A DNA stretch of 64,000 nt from assembly GCF_022530855.2 (NCBI RefSeq), contig NZ_CP099567.1, forward strand, positions 186,001 to 250,000, given 5' to 3'. The notes below the pieces were generated by a model. The model was not told the DNA's origin. It worked only from the letters and a program-made list of their open reading frames with translations, and did no database searches. Origin of the DNA: Candidatus Vondammii sp. HM_W22. GTDB taxonomy: Bacteria; Pseudomonadota; Gammaproteobacteria; Chromatiales; Chromatiaceae. The position numbers and the translations under genes are program-made. Positions 1 to 8,692 of the stretch are shown piece after piece. Numbering within the stretch: position 1 is the first letter of the stretch; every line of letters starts with the position of its first letter.

Positions 1-2
1 CT

Positions 3-245
3 GCGTTTGACTATAACAATGATGGCGTAGTGGATGCTGAAGATGTTGTTCAAGTCGGTGGTGAAAGTTATGGAAATCAAAGCGCATACAAAAAAGAAGA
101 AGGGATTGTATCGGGATCTTCATTTCGTTGGGGCAGTGAGTACACAGGGAGTTCCACGAAAAACAAACCTTTGCCTCGCACGGTGGAAACGTTACCACGG
201 GGCAATCAGGGTCGAATCTCATGGGAGCAGCTTTTTGATTTTTAA
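3..245 (+). CDS. pilY1: PilY1 C-terminus (partial), type IV pilus tip/assembly protein
   Basis: The window opens inside this gene, and about 80 C-terminal codons are visible. The first residues carry an acidic calcium-binding-loop pattern (DYNNDGVVDAED), as in the beta-propeller C-domain of PilY1. The last residues (GRISWEQLF) match the typical end of this family. It is followed after 50 bases by pilE and then ispH, the order known from Pseudomonas (pilY1, pilE, ispH nearby), which supports the call. PilY1 family proteins help assemble type IV pili and can act as tip adhesins or calcium-controlled regulators. Most of the protein lies outside the window, so integrity cannot be judged. Confidence 0.7.
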   Translation, partial: AFDYNNDGVVDAEDVVQVGGESYGNQSAYKKEEGIVSGSSFRWGSEYTGSSTKNKPLPRTVETLPRGNQGRISWEQLFDF

Positions 246-295
246 TACCGGGGTTCACCAAAACTATTACCCAATTAATCGCTGGAGCGAGATGG

Positions 296-748
296 ATGGG
301 CATTCCTAAAACTGGGTTTTCTTTGATAGAGCTGATGGTTGTCGTTGCCATTATCGGAATCCTGGCATCGATTGCCTACCCCTCTTACCTGGAGCAGGTG
401 CGAAGAAGCCGCAGGGCCGATGCAACAGGAGCGTTGATGGGATTGGCCGGTGCCATGGAACGTTACTATACCGAAGAGGGTAATTATCTGGGAGCTGCAA
501 CTAACGCTGATGGAGTGGCCAATACTGGTTCCCCACGATTTTTCCCGGACAAAAGCCCTTTGGATGGGCCTGATGCGTTCTACAAGCTAGAAATCCATGA
601 TGCTTCGAGTGACACATATACTCTTCATGCTATTCCGGTTGGTGCTCAGGATGGAGATAAATGCGGCACGTTAACACTCACCCAAACTGGCACCCGTGAT
701 ATGAAAGGCGCAGGAGATGACCCTCCTACGATCAGCGTTTGCTGGTAA
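296..748 (+). CDS. pilE: PilE-type minor type IV pilin
   Basis: 150-residue prepilin. After a short leader (MGIPKTG) comes the type III signal core FSLIELMVVVAIIGIL. The prepilin peptidase PilD would cut at G/F, and the conserved Glu5 of mature pilin is present. The following SRRADA...ERYYTEEGNY block is the hallmark of PilE/minor pilin family members. Two cysteines near the C-terminus (KCGTL and SVCW) fit the D-region disulfide. The start at 296 is preceded by a GGAGCG ribosome site about six bases upstream; an ATG four bases earlier is out of frame. It is the last gene of the pilus operon whose pilY1 end is just upstream. Confidence 0.85.
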   Translation: MGIPKTGFSLIELMVVVAIIGILASIAYPSYLEQVRRSRRADATGALMGLAGAMERYYTEEGNYLGAATNADGVANTGSPRFFPDKSPLDGPDAFYKLEIHDASSDTYTLHAIPVGAQDGDKCGTLTLTQTGTRDMKGAGDDPPTISVCW

Positions 749-785
749 TGATACCAGGCTTATCTTCTCGGAGCGGGTAAACAAT

Positions 786-1721
786 TTATTGCAAAGATTT
801 GGGTAATGAAAATACAACACTCTCCTCATGCCCCTGGAGCGTGCTTACCTCGGTAACACCCAATGTCTTAAGCTTTTTTATCACATTCTCGACCAAAATA
901 TCCGGTGCTGATGCACCCGCAGTTACGCCAATGTTATCAGTTCCATCGAGCCACTCTGTCCGTATATCGACGGCACCATCGATGAGGTAGGAGGGAGTAT
1001 TCAGTTTCTTTGCAATCTCTCTCAGGCGGTTGGAGTTCGAGCTGTTGGGTGATCCTACAACCAGCACCAGATCACAATGCCGTGCCAGCTCTTTGACGGC
1101 ATCCTGGCGGTTTTGTGTGGCATAGCATATATCGCTCTTTTTCGGACCCTGTATCAAGGGGAACCGCTCTCTTAGTGCGTCGATCACTTGTGAGGTATCG
1201 TCCATGGAGAGAGTTGTCTGGGTGACGAATGCTAGTCTGCCAGGGTTGTTGATCTGTAACTTTTTTACGTCATCTGGAGTGACCACCAGATAGATACCAT
1301 CCTGGCTTGCCTTCTGTTCATATTGGCCCATTGTGCCCTCGACTTCAGGGTGGCCACGATGGCCGATCAGTATCACCTCATGGCTGTTGTGGCTATGTCT
1401 TGCAACCTCCAGATGGACTTTTGTCACCAGGGGACAGGTTGCATCGAAAACCTGCAGATCGCGTCCTTCAGCTTCTCTGCGTACACTCTGTGATACCCCG
1501 TGGGCACTGAAAATTACCGTATTTCCATCCGGAACTTCACTGAGTTCATCGACAAAAATCGCCCCTGCCTGTCTCAGGCTTTCCACCACAAAGCGGTTAT
1601 GCACTACCTCATGGCGTACATAAATGGGTGACCCGAAGATCTCAAGAGTGCGTTCGACAATCTCTATGGCACGGTCGACACCGGCACAAAACCCCCGGGG
1701 ATTGGCAAGTTGTATTTTCAT
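786..1721 (-). CDS. ispH: 4-hydroxy-3-methylbut-2-enyl diphosphate reductase
   Basis: 311 residues, the usual length. IspH is the last enzyme of the MEP isoprenoid pathway. It reduces HMBPP to IPP and DMAPP using a [4Fe-4S] cluster. The three cluster cysteines are visible: C12 in the N-terminal FCAGVDRA, C96 in DATCPLV and C199 in [10 protein letters not shown]. Conserved HEVVHN, HGVS and the SSNSNRL substrate-binding segment are present. It is convergent with pilE and downstream of the FKBP gene on the same strand, the same neighbourhood as in Pseudomonas. It appears intact. Confidence 0.96.
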   Translation of the reverse strand: MKIQLANPRGFCAGVDRAIEIVERTLEIFGSPIYVRHEVVHNRFVVESLRQAGAIFVDELSEVPDGNTVIFSAHGVSQSVRREAEGRDLQVFDATCPLVTKVHLEVARHSHNSHEVILIGHRGHPEVEGTMGQYEQKASQDGIYLVVTPDDVKKLQINNPGRLAFVTQTTLSMDDTSQVIDALRERFPLIQGPKKSDICYATQNRQDAVKELARHCDLVLVVGSPNSSNSNRLREIAKKLNTPSYLIDGAVDIRTEWLDGTDNIGVTAGASAPDILVENVIKKLKTLGVTEVSTLQGHEESVVFSLPKSLQ

Positions 1722-1789
1722 GATTCAGGTATCCAGATGTCGTGGCGACATATGCGAGAATAATTCAATCTGATAGTGAGTGTTAGTCG

Positions 1790-2329
1790 TCAAGGTGTCT
1801 GGTTTGTGACGTCTGTGATCTCAACGGTAAAAGCAATGTCATCACCGGAGAGGGGATGGTTGAAGTCTACTTTGACCCTCTCTTCTTCTATCTCTAGCAG
1901 GATACCGGCAACTTCCTCCCCGGTAGGTGTTTCAAATCCGATCACCAAGCCTTGTTCAAGTTCAATCTCCGGTGCAAAATCCTTGCGGGATATGTAATTG
2001 ATCTTATCTTCATCCCAAGGCCCAAACGCATGCTCCTCTTCAATAATCAGCGACTGTTTATCGCCGGGCTTGAGGCCGATAAGTACCTGCTCCAACCCCT
2101 CTGTCAGGCTGCCATCGCCGATTGTCAGGGTTGTGGGTTCTTCGCCGAACGTGGATATAACCTCTGTCCCATCGCTCAAAGCAAGTGAGAAGTGGAGGGT
2201 GATGGTACTGCCGTGGGCTATTTTTGGTCTGTTCTGTGACAAGATAAAGTCCTGCTTCAGTAGCGGTTGAACGGTTATTTGTGAGCTGCTCGCTTTATTT
2301 CTGTTTTTTCCAGAAAACCTCTTTCCCAT
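1790..2329 (-). CDS. fkpB: FKBP-type (SlyD-like) peptidyl-prolyl isomerase
   Basis: 179 residues. Residues about 38-175 are an FKBP domain with the SlyD/FkpB layout: substrate-loop segment HAFGPWDEDKI, insert-in-flap region, and the GLEQVLIGLKPGD turn. It is expected to be a cytoplasmic cis-trans prolyl isomerase and chaperone. The start at 2329 has a clear GAGGATG ribosome site and overlaps the end of the cobalamin adenosyltransferase gene by 35 bases. This gives an N-terminal extension of about 30 residues rich in Lys/Asn/Ser compared with E. coli FkpB. A later start cannot be excluded. It lies just upstream of ispH, the common fkpB-ispH pair. Confidence 0.9.
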   Translation of the reverse strand: MGKRFSGKNRNKASSSQITVQPLLKQDFILSQNRPKIAHGSTITLHFSLALSDGTEVISTFGEEPTTLTIGDGSLTEGLEQVLIGLKPGDKQSLIIEEEHAFGPWDEDKINYISRKDFAPEIELEQGLVIGFETPTGEEVAGILLEIEEERVKVDFNHPLSGDDIAFTVEITDVTNQTP

Positions 2330-2846
2330 GATTCATCCTCGCCAGTGTCCGAGCCATGACAAACAGTAAGTCGGAGAGACGATTCAGGTATTTCAGAGCG
2401 GCCGGATTGATCTCCTCATCCGTCTGTTGTACCAACGTCATCAGGCGCCGCTCAGCCCGTCGGCAGACAGTGCGGGCATGGTGGCAGCTTGCTGCCTGGA
2501 GGCTGCCACCGGGCAGGATGAACTCTTTCAACGGTGGAAGAGTTTCATTCAGTTTATCCAGTTGCTGTTCAAGGAGAGTAACCGCGTTATCGGTCACAAC
2601 CCGATAGCCGGGCATAGACAATCCTCCACCAAGGTCGAACAGGTTGTGCTGGATATTGGTAAGCGATCCATCAATAGACTCTGGAACATCCTGGGCAATC
2701 AGAAGGCCTATCAGGCTATTGAGTTCATCGATGCAGCCAATGGTTTCTATGCGGGTGCTGTCTTTGGCTAGCCTTTTGCCATCGCTGAGGCTGGTTATCC
2801 CCTGATCCCCGGTGCGGGTGTAGATTTTTGATAGCCGGTAGCCCAT
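2295..2846 (-). CDS. PduO-type ATP:cob(I)alamin adenosyltransferase
   Basis: 183 residues from the ATG at 2846. The motif SKIYTRTGDQGITSL is the ATP-binding N-terminus of the PduO/MMAB family and begins right after this Met, so the longer reading frame upstream (a TTG at 3020) is not used. Later conserved blocks are ECID/ELNSLIG, the DLGGGLSMPG region, FILPGG and the CRRAERR...LNRLSDLLFVMAR helix. The enzyme transfers the adenosyl group from ATP to cob(I)alamin to make coenzyme B12. It overlaps the FKBP gene downstream. No cobalamin riboswitch is recognisable upstream. Confidence 0.92.
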   Translation of the reverse strand: MGYRLSKIYTRTGDQGITSLSDGKRLAKDSTRIETIGCIDELNSLIGLLIAQDVPESIDGSLTNIQHNLFDLGGGLSMPGYRVVTDNAVTLLEQQLDKLNETLPPLKEFILPGGSLQAASCHHARTVCRRAERRLMTLVQQTDEEINPAALKYLNRLSDLLFVMARTLARMNHGKEVFWKKQK

Positions 2847-3044
2847 TGTTGCTTTTAGCCTTTGGAGAAGAAAAAACAATGGTAATAGCGATTTGGTCGT
2901 GGTGCTATGTTTTTTAGTGGTTGGTGAGGGATCAGGCAATCTTTCGGCGTCAATCGACAGTTCCCGTAGCTGCTGTTGATGAGTGGAAAAGATAAAGAGA
3001 TCGGTCGGAAGGTCTGCCAACCCAACTTGTAGTTGTAACTTGAA

Positions 3045-3197
3045 TCAGAGTTCCTGGGTGATGAACAGATAGGCCAGAATGCCCAGGAGAAGTGCAACGG
3101 TGGTATACTGAAGAACAATACAGATACCCGGAAGGCTATTACATGCTTTGCTGAATCTGCATAGCGCACAATTCTTTAAATAATACCTCTTTACTGC
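3045..3197 (-). other. Possible small Cys-rich membrane ORF lacking a start codon
   Basis: Between stops at 3198 and 3045 the minus strand is open for 50 codons. They translate to a segment with four cysteines (NCALCRFSKAC and LPGIC) followed by one hydrophobic helix (VALLLGILAYLFI). This looks protein-like, but no ATG, GTG or TTG occurs before the cysteines. It could be a decayed small membrane protein or chance. It lies upstream of the cobalamin adenosyltransferase gene. The roughly 280 bases to its right, up to 3478, are AT-rich and hold no gene that I can see. Confidence 0.2.
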
Positions 3198-3372
3198 TCA
3201 AACAAAACTGTTATCATGCAATACTCTAATATTATTAAATTCTATCTTTATTCTGGGCATCTTCGCACAACACCCCGGCCAACCTGATAAGTTTGAATGT
3301 TGTGATTAAGTGGCTAGATATCTGCTGTTATTCAAAGAAAGTTGATAAGGAACGGGTTAAAGGTAATCAAGT

Positions 3373-3403
3373 TTGACAACTTACAGATTGGGATAGTCAT
3401 TAT
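3373..3403 (+). promoter_or_regulatory. Candidate sigma-70 promoter for the 3479 operon
   Basis: A perfect TTGACA lies at 3373-3378 and a CATTAT at 3398-3403, with a long 19-base spacer. It is the only good -35 in the 300-base gap before the gene at 3479. The spacer is not optimal, so this is tentative. Confidence 0.3.
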
Positions 3404-3478
3404 TTTCTAATGGCCGTAAACTTCGCCGGTATGAGCTACGGCGTAGCGTAAAGATTTGACGGTTAGAGGTGATTAGCG

Positions 3479-3817
3479 ATGTTAATCGAAGGACCCATGA
3501 ATATAACCATTGGCGATCCGGCTGATGGTCAGGGGCGGGTGCTGGCGATAACCTTTAAACCGGAATTTCAGGCTCTTGAGATTGCAGAGCAAGGCACGGA
3601 ATTCAGAGCGTATTTGCAGAGTTTGAGTGACAATATCTCCGATATTAAGGATGAAAATGACCGTGCCAGGGCGGGTATGTTGATCGTGCAACAGTTTGCC
3701 GAGCTGCTGCTGCCCCATATCGAGAGTAGAGCACTTGCTCTGGACGAGAGCATGGTGGTCCAGATTCGCCAGGAGTCTCAGGTTACCGCGCTGACTGACC
3801 TTCTTACTTCTGAGTAA
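3479..3817 (+). CDS. Conserved-looking hypothetical protein, 112 aa
   Basis: I do not recognise this family. It is a soluble, acidic, mostly helical protein with no signal peptide or membrane segment. The N-terminal third looks like beta-strand (NITIGDPADG...VLAITFKPEF) and the rest is an amphipathic helix ending in LTDLLTSE. The ATG at 3479 has GTTAGAGG about eight bases upstream; a second ATG at 3497, with GAAGGA upstream, is equally possible. It is nine bases upstream of the rimO remnant, so the two formed an operon. Codon use resembles the neighbouring genes. Confidence 0.6.
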   Translation: MLIEGPMNITIGDPADGQGRVLAITFKPEFQALEIAEQGTEFRAYLQSLSDNISDIKDENDRARAGMLIVQQFAELLLPHIESRALALDESMVVQIRQESQVTALTDLLTSE

Positions 3818-3826
3818 ATCGGTTGC

Positions 3827-4236
3827 ATGAATAATCAAACATCTCCTCAAATCGGTTTTGTCAGTCTTGGCTGTCCTAGAAATCTGGTGGATTCAGAGCG
3901 AATGTTGACCCAGCTGCGGGTTATGAAGTTTCGCCATCCTAATGAAGGAGCCGACCGGTTCCTGAAGAGGTGAACCAGGAGCGCTTGGCGAGATTTATGA
4001 AGCGACAGGCTGAAATCAGCACCCGGCGGCTGACAGCCAAAGTGGGCAAGACGATGATCGTCCTGGTGGATGAGGTGTCTGACGATGAGGCGATTGTCCG
4101 CAGCGGGGCCGATGCTCCAGAGATTGGTGGCCAGGTCATTATTGCAGGCCCGTGTGATCTTCAGCCCGGTGACTTTGTTGAGGTGAAGATTACCGGTTCA
4201 GATGAGCACGACCTGCTTGCCGAGCCGCTGGTATAG
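3827..4236 (+). pseudogene. rimO: rimO remnant with large internal deletion
   Basis: RimO methylthiolates Asp88 of ribosomal protein S12; it is a radical-SAM enzyme of about 440 residues. Here the N-terminus is clear ([19 protein letters not shown], codons 1-31 or so). About 17 unrelated codons end in TGA. In another frame the RimO C-terminus follows: [15 protein letters not shown], then the TRAM RNA-binding domain to residue LAEPLV. The UPF0004 middle, the CxxxCxxC radical-SAM cluster and most of the protein, over 300 codons, are gone. The junction lies near 3925-3955. The gene cannot be functional. Confidence 0.9.
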
Positions 4237-4352
4237 TCTTTGGCAGGGTATCTGAAAAAATAGAGTGGTAGGTTGAGTGGCTCTTAACTAAGGTTCAAAC
4301 GTCATCTCGACGCCGGAATGACCAATTAGAGGGTCGAAATGGGTAGTTGGAC

Positions 4353-4385
4353 CCCGGATTTCTGCAATCCTTGTAGAAATCCGGG
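4353..4385. repeat. Near-perfect hairpin between convergent genes
   Basis: Fifteen-base arms (4353-4367 and 4371-4385) pair with one G-U wobble around a three-base loop. Arm sequence begins CCCGGATTTCT. It lies between the rimO remnant (+) and the DUF2892 gene (-). It could be a bidirectional terminator, though no T-run follows, or a copy of a dispersed palindromic element of the 'pilin-to-REP' kind. No second copy was seen in this window. Confidence 0.6.
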
Positions 4386-4396
4386 ACGCTGGAAAA

Positions 4397-4609
4397 TCAA
4401 GCGCTTTTAACGCCCAGCTTCCTCAGGATAATTGCCAGAGGGCAGAGTCCAGTGAAGGCTGACTGAAAAAGGTTAAGACCGACAAAGGCCGTGAACCAGT
4501 GCCAGTTGGTGTTATGGAATATAGGGCTTTGCTCCCAGCCAAGAGCCAGACTCAGCAGAATAAAAAAGCCGGCAAAAGCGAGTATCATACGGTCAACGGT
4601 CATTATCAT
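4397..4609 (-). CDS. DUF2892 (YgaP-like) small membrane protein
   Basis: 70 residues with two hydrophobic helices ([17 protein letters not shown] and [17 protein letters not shown]). They are followed by [13 protein letters not shown], the signature of the DUF2892 family that forms the membrane domain of YgaP. These proteins are often found in sulfur-oxidising bacteria and can be fused to rhodanese domains. Function of the free-standing form is not established. The start at 4609 is followed by a second in-frame ATG two codons later. Confidence 0.75.
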   Translation of the reverse strand: MIMTVDRMILAFAGFFILLSLALGWEQSPIFHNTNWHWFTAFVGLNLFQSAFTGLCPLAIILRKLGVKSA

Positions 4610-4712
4610 TACCTCAGATAAGGGTTAAAATTAGTCAGCCGCACCTAATTTACCTGCGGCGGCGCGATACTAGCATGATCTAATACCAAGTCAATTCAGT
4701 GATTGCCCTGTG

Positions 4713-5529
4713 GTTGTCGAATTTCATCAACAATTAATCGCCGCTCTGTGCGATCTCCGTGTGGCTCCTGGTGGGGGATTTCGCCTGTAGGATTAAGAAG
4801 CCGCTGGATTTAGGATTTCTCCATGCTGGAGCATCACAGGCACTTCTGCTATGAAGAGATTAGGCGGAATCAGTGTCTTCCATCCGATATCTATCTGGGC
4901 GTGGTTGCGATCACCGGTTCGCCGGATGCCCCTCTTTGAATGGAGATGAGGATGTGATCGATTACACCGTCAGGATGCGGCGCTTTCCCCAGGATGGCCC
5001 GGAAGAACAAGGGAGAGCGGAAGTCCTGAATGATTTTTCCACCTATCTGAATCTGGCTGAAAGCTACACACATCTGTGTGCCCCGGCGTTGATCATCACC
5101 TATGGTCTATCAGGTTCAGGAAAAAGCACCAAGACATTCCGCTGCCTCGAGGCGCTGTCTGCCGTTCGTCTGCGTTCTGATGTGGTGCGGAAGCAGTTGG
5201 CTAAGATGAGTGCATGGGAACGGTCGGAAAGCGGATAGTGGATGTTGGTTTTATGGTTATCCTCGGCGCCACCTTTTTGATGGACGGACAGGGGGGAACC
5301 GTTTCAGGCATTGGCGGAGGCTTTTGGAATACCGTTTGTTATTCTTCACTGCCAACTACCGGCAGATGAGCTAAAGCGTCGAATTGTGCGGCGTGAACAG
5401 GAAGGGGTAGATTCACCGGAGGCAAGTATCGTCGTGCTGGAGAGGCAGATGGCGACGGCTGGACCACTTACTGTTGCAGAGCAGCGGTTTACCCTGACAT
5501 TGGGTGCTGAGCCAATCGAAATTGCCTAG
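4713..5529 (+). pseudogene. Decayed aminoglycoside-phosphotransferase-like/P-loop kinase fusion gene
   Basis: Fragments of one bifunctional family (COG2187 plus COG0645, normally about 500 residues) occur in order but in different frames. They are EFHQQLIAAL, then WLLVGDFACRIKKPLDLGFL, then EHHRHFCYEEIRRN...DIYLGVVAITG, then VIDYTVRMRRFPQD. Next come the P-loop GLSGSGKST with LRSDVVRKQL, then VILGATFL, then EPFQALAEAFGIPFVILHCQ to the end. At least four frameshifts are needed, and large internal pieces (much of the phosphotransferase domain and about 60 residues after the P-loop) are missing. Clearly non-functional. Confidence 0.85.
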
Positions 5530-5553
5530 CCGGCTGCTTTGATAGATTATCGA

Positions 5554-5903
5554 TTACTCAGCATCAGCACCCAATAACAGCTCCGTATCTCCATGCGCAT
5601 AAGCCGACGCACAACAGAAGAGGATCATCAGCGGTTCATTGCCGGTGTTGGTAATACAGTCCGCAGTGTCCGGCGGTATGCAGATCGAGTTATCTAGCTT
5701 CATGGTAAGCCGCTTACTGCCGGGGGTATCTCGCCGTTTCCTGACGTAATATAGTGGCGATGCAAGTGGGTTACTCCAGCGGGAACAGTTGCCTCGGTAA
5801 GGCTTTGGTTGCTGACACTATGGTGATCGGGGTGTAGCAACTCTCTTATTTCAGAACCATCTTTAGTGATGCAGCGTTTGATCTGATGATAGTGTGTTTT
5901 CAT
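5554..5903 (-). pseudogene. Frameshifted cupin-domain protein
   Basis: The minus strand starts MKTHYHQIKRCITKDGSEIRE, continues through the cupin metal-site region VPAGVTHLHRHYI, then stops. One frame away it resumes with SICIPPDTADCITNTGNEPLMILFCC and ends LLLGADAE. Roughly 15 residues of the cupin core (the part with the second metal-binding Glu) also seem to be missing after the HLHRHY motif. The start codon overlaps the dusA stop by four bases (ATGA), so it was once translationally coupled to dusA. Role before decay unknown. Confidence 0.8.
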
Positions 5904-6871
5904 GGCGAGGCTGGCACCTTACCGGCAGCTTCAAGGATGACCTCCGTCCCGGCTCCTTTTCGGTATGCATTCTCACTCAGATGCCGGCGCCAGGCTCTTG
6001 CGCCAGGCTCTCCCTGAAACAGCCCAAGGATGTGGCGTGTGGTCCGGCTGATGGGCACCCCAACAGAAAGCTCCATCTCCACAAACGGCATCAGTCGTTC
6101 AATAATACTGTGTCTTGAAGGTATTGGATGATTGTCATCAAACAGTCGGCGGTCAGCTTCGGCCAACAGCCAAGGGTTGTGATAAGCTTCTCTCCCGATC
6201 ATAACCCCGTCAACATGTGCCAGATGCTGCTCTGTCTGTTCCAGGGTGCTAATGCCTCCGTTGATAATGATCTCCAATTTGGGGAAGTCGGTTTTCAGCT
6301 GGTAGACCGTGTCGTATTGAAGGAGAGGGACCTCCCGGTTTTCCTTCGGACTTAGCCTTTTCAGCCATGCTTTGCGGGCGTGGACGATAAAGGTCTGGCA
6401 GCCCGCATCGGTGACTTTACCGACAAAATCAGTCAGCGACTGATAGCTGTCGAGGTTATCAATTCCGATGCGGTGTTTGATTGTTACGGGTATATCTGCG
6501 GCATCTCTCATTGCCTTGATGCAATCGGCCACCAGCGAGGGTTTGGCCATCAATGAGGCGCCAAATTTTCCTGCCTGAACCCGGTCGGACGGACAGCCGA
6601 CATTAAGGTTGATCTCGTCGTAGCCCCATTGCGAGCCTAACAGTGTACATTTTGCCAAAGCATCAGGGTTGCTGCCACCAAGCTGCAGGGCCAGTGGATG
6701 CTCCTCTGGATTGAAATCCAGATGGCGGTGGGTATCGCCATGGAGTAAGGCGCCTGTTGTGATCATCTCGCTATAAAGCAGCGTATGACGGGATATCAGC
6801 CGCAGGAAATAGCGGAAATAGCGGTCTGTCCAATCCAGCATGGGGGCGATGCATATTTTGCGATTAAGCAT
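5900..6871 (-). CDS. dusA: tRNA-dihydrouridine(20/20a) synthase DusA
   Basis: 323 residues from the ATG at 6871; a TTG five codons further upstream is less likely because the family starts close to IAPMLDWTDRY. FMN-dependent enzyme that reduces uridines 20 and 20a in the D-loop of tRNAs. Visible landmarks are the MLDWTDR substrate loop, LQLGGSNP, NLNVGCPSDRVQAGKFGASLM with the catalytic Cys, KHRIGID, the FIVHARKAWLKRLSPKENR block specific to DusA, and INGGI...DGVMIGREAY phosphate-binding elements. Intact, though flanked on both sides by decayed genes and IS remnants. Confidence 0.95.
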   Translation of the reverse strand: MLNRKICIAPMLDWTDRYFRYFLRLISRHTLLYSEMITTGALLHGDTHRHLDFNPEEHPLALQLGGSNPDALAKCTLLGSQWGYDEINLNVGCPSDRVQAGKFGASLMAKPSLVADCIKAMRDAADIPVTIKHRIGIDNLDSYQSLTDFVGKVTDAGCQTFIVHARKAWLKRLSPKENREVPLLQYDTVYQLKTDFPKLEIIINGGISTLEQTEQHLAHVDGVMIGREAYHNPWLLAEADRRLFDDNHPIPSRHSIIERLMPFVEMELSVGVPISRTTRHILGLFQGEPGARAWRRHLSENAYRKGAGTEVILEAAGKVPASP

Positions 6872-6982
6872 GGGGGTATATCCCAAAAAAACAGTTAAAT
6901 TAGACAGAGTCTGTTCAGTAAGTCAGGCTGCCACCAACATAAAATACCTCTACCGAACCGGGAAAATACTATTGATCCATGC

Positions 6983-7282
6983 AGTGGAGGTGTCAACACG
7001 CTGTTCAACTACCCGGAGGACAGACGAAAAGTGATCTACACGACCAACGCCATTGAGTCGTTGAACAGCGTCATTCGCAAAGCGATCAAAAAGAGGAAGT
7101 TGTTTCCAACCGATGACTCGACGAAGAAGGTAATCTACCTGGCAATCCAGGTCCCATCGAAAAAGTGGACAATGCCGATCCGTCATTGGAAACCAGCATT
7201 GAATAGATTTATGATTGAGTCCGTAGAACGCTTAGCAGTATATATTTAACCTTGGCTGTTACACAGAAAACTTTACAGGCTC
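6983..7282 (+). mobile_element. IS256-family transposase C-terminal remnant
   Basis: An open stretch encodes the end of a mutator-type (IS256) transposase: FNYPEDRRKVIYTTNAIESLNS, KAIKKRKLFPTDDS and WTMPIRHWKPALNRFM, up to the stop at 7249. The catalytic region is missing. After the stop, the sequence through ACTTTACAGGCTC at about 7282 resembles the right terminal repeat of this family. The left boundary is not visible; the element was truncated near 6983, beside dusA. Confidence 0.85.
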
Positions 7283-7373
7283 TATTTAGGAAGCGAGGTT
7301 CTGATAACTCTGCCTTACTAACGCGTAATGTACTCAAGCGAATGTTTGCTCATGCTAAGGGGTGTTGGATCAT

Positions 7374-8171
7374 TTAATCCGGCAGCAGCTAACGATGTGG
7401 CCATCACAGCGGTGGCTTTTGTTTTGGTACATCATTCATAGACATGCTGGATCACCCAATGCCGATGTAGCAACCAACGTGGGAGTGTCCCTTCTTGCCA
7501 GTATTCCTCCCATCACTCGACGTGGTCCAGGTTCCGGCGCAAGTACTGCAACTGTTGCTTGATCCCCCAACGCCGTACCTTTCCGGCAGGATAACGAATT
7601 GCCTGTTGAGCGATTGTCGCATCCAGAATCAGTTTGCTCTGGCGGTCCGACGCCTCTTCTTCAGATGCACTCCCTGAAACTGAGGGCGGTTCATCATCAC
7701 CTTTTTGCTGCGACTTTCCTATTCCATCTGGTCGACTCTAAATGGCTGAGCTTTTTTTTATCTTTATACTTTACCAGCGCATCGATGACAGCACCATGAA
7801 ATGCCTCAAAGACCGACGGCCCCATCCGCCTGCAAATCTCAGCAGATAACGAAGGGGCAAACGGCACATCCATCTGATAACCCGATAGCCCTACGAAATA
7901 CTGACAATAGGGATATTTCTGGATCTGCAGGATAATCTCTCTGTCGGAAAGGCAGAGCTTGTGTTTAATGATTACCGCGCCAATGATCAGTCGGGCATCT
8001 TTTGCCGAACGACCCTGTGTGTCAAAGTCCCTGATAGTAACTTTCTGCCAATTCATCCCTGGGAATACACTCGCTCATTTTAACCCAGCGGTTGCTTTAA
8101 TCCGGTGCTGTTTGAAAGGGCCAATCAAATTCAGCGAGAGGGATTTGTCTATGGCTGTGATATCGGATCAT
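7374..8171 (-). pseudogene. Decayed IS5/IS1182-like transposase
   Basis: Reading from 8171 the minus strand gives MIRYHSHRQIPLAEFDWPFQ, a short gap, then MNWQKVTIRDFDTQGRSAKDARLIIGAVIIKHK...GLSGYQMDVPFAPS (8056-7697). Then in shifted frames come PSVSGSASEEEASDRQ, LILDATIAQQAIRYP, IKQQLQYLRRNL, LPRWLLHRHWVIQHVYE and YQNKSHRCDGHIVS. Order matches a transposase with an N-terminal DUF772 domain and a DDE domain, but there are several frameshifts and stops. The catalytic C-terminal part is missing beyond about 7374. No intact inverted repeats were found. Confidence 0.75.
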
Positions 8172-8239
8172 AGGTGCATGGCTTTTGGTGGATATGGCTC
8201 ATTTTTCGAGCACCATTATACCTGATACGGTGTATTTAC

Positions 8240-8565
8240 GGCAATAATATCAAAGAGTTATGGTTTATGAGCAGGCTCCACATAACATCTGAAGCCAGGG
8301 CCGATAGTTCAAATATCCCAAGCCGCCAGCTGACGGGGCGACGCTGTAGAGAAAGAGCAGAGTGTCCCACTCTGCCCGCGCCACTTGAACAAAGATATCG
8401 AGAGGGATTGGCATGCCTAGTCCCTCTTCATCTCGTATGCTGCTCTCTGTGGGCTGATGGGTGGTTTTCAGATAGAAGCCGAAGAACTGCAGATAGGAGA
8501 GGCCGATCAGCATGCCGGTCAGTGCCAGGGCGAGTGGATAAAACAGGAGAGCGTTGTGTTGACGA
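8240..8565 (-). pseudogene. Remnant of a second nhaD (Na+/H+ antiporter) copy
   Basis: The minus strand encodes GMLIGLSYLQFFGFYLK, PIPLDIFVQVARAEWDTLLF and GGLGYLNY, then in the next frame LASDVMWSLL. These line up with the middle of the intact NhaD encoded just upstream at 8732-10168 (GMLTGLAYLQFFGYFLK, VARAEWDTLLFFYG, GGLGFIGY). Both ends are missing. It is a diverged and frameshifted paralogue lying in tandem on the same strand, so it arose either by an old duplication or from a second nhaD type. Confidence 0.8.
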
Positions 8566-8692
8566 AAATCGTTGCATGATGTTGGCCAGTACTCGATTAA
8601 GGTAGCTCTGAACTCTTCAATTCTACCTTGATGGAGTACTAGGATCCTATGTTGCGGTCAGGCCAACATGATAGAGAAAATTGAATAGATAT

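Noticed and set aside
2847-3044. Cobalamin riboswitch before the adenosyltransferase gene
   Set aside because: No B12-box-like motif or suitable fold seen in the upstream sequence.
2855-3169. 104-codon minus-strand frame upstream of the cobalamin adenosyltransferase
   Set aside because: Overlaps another, more protein-like frame (3045-3197) and shows no family pattern.
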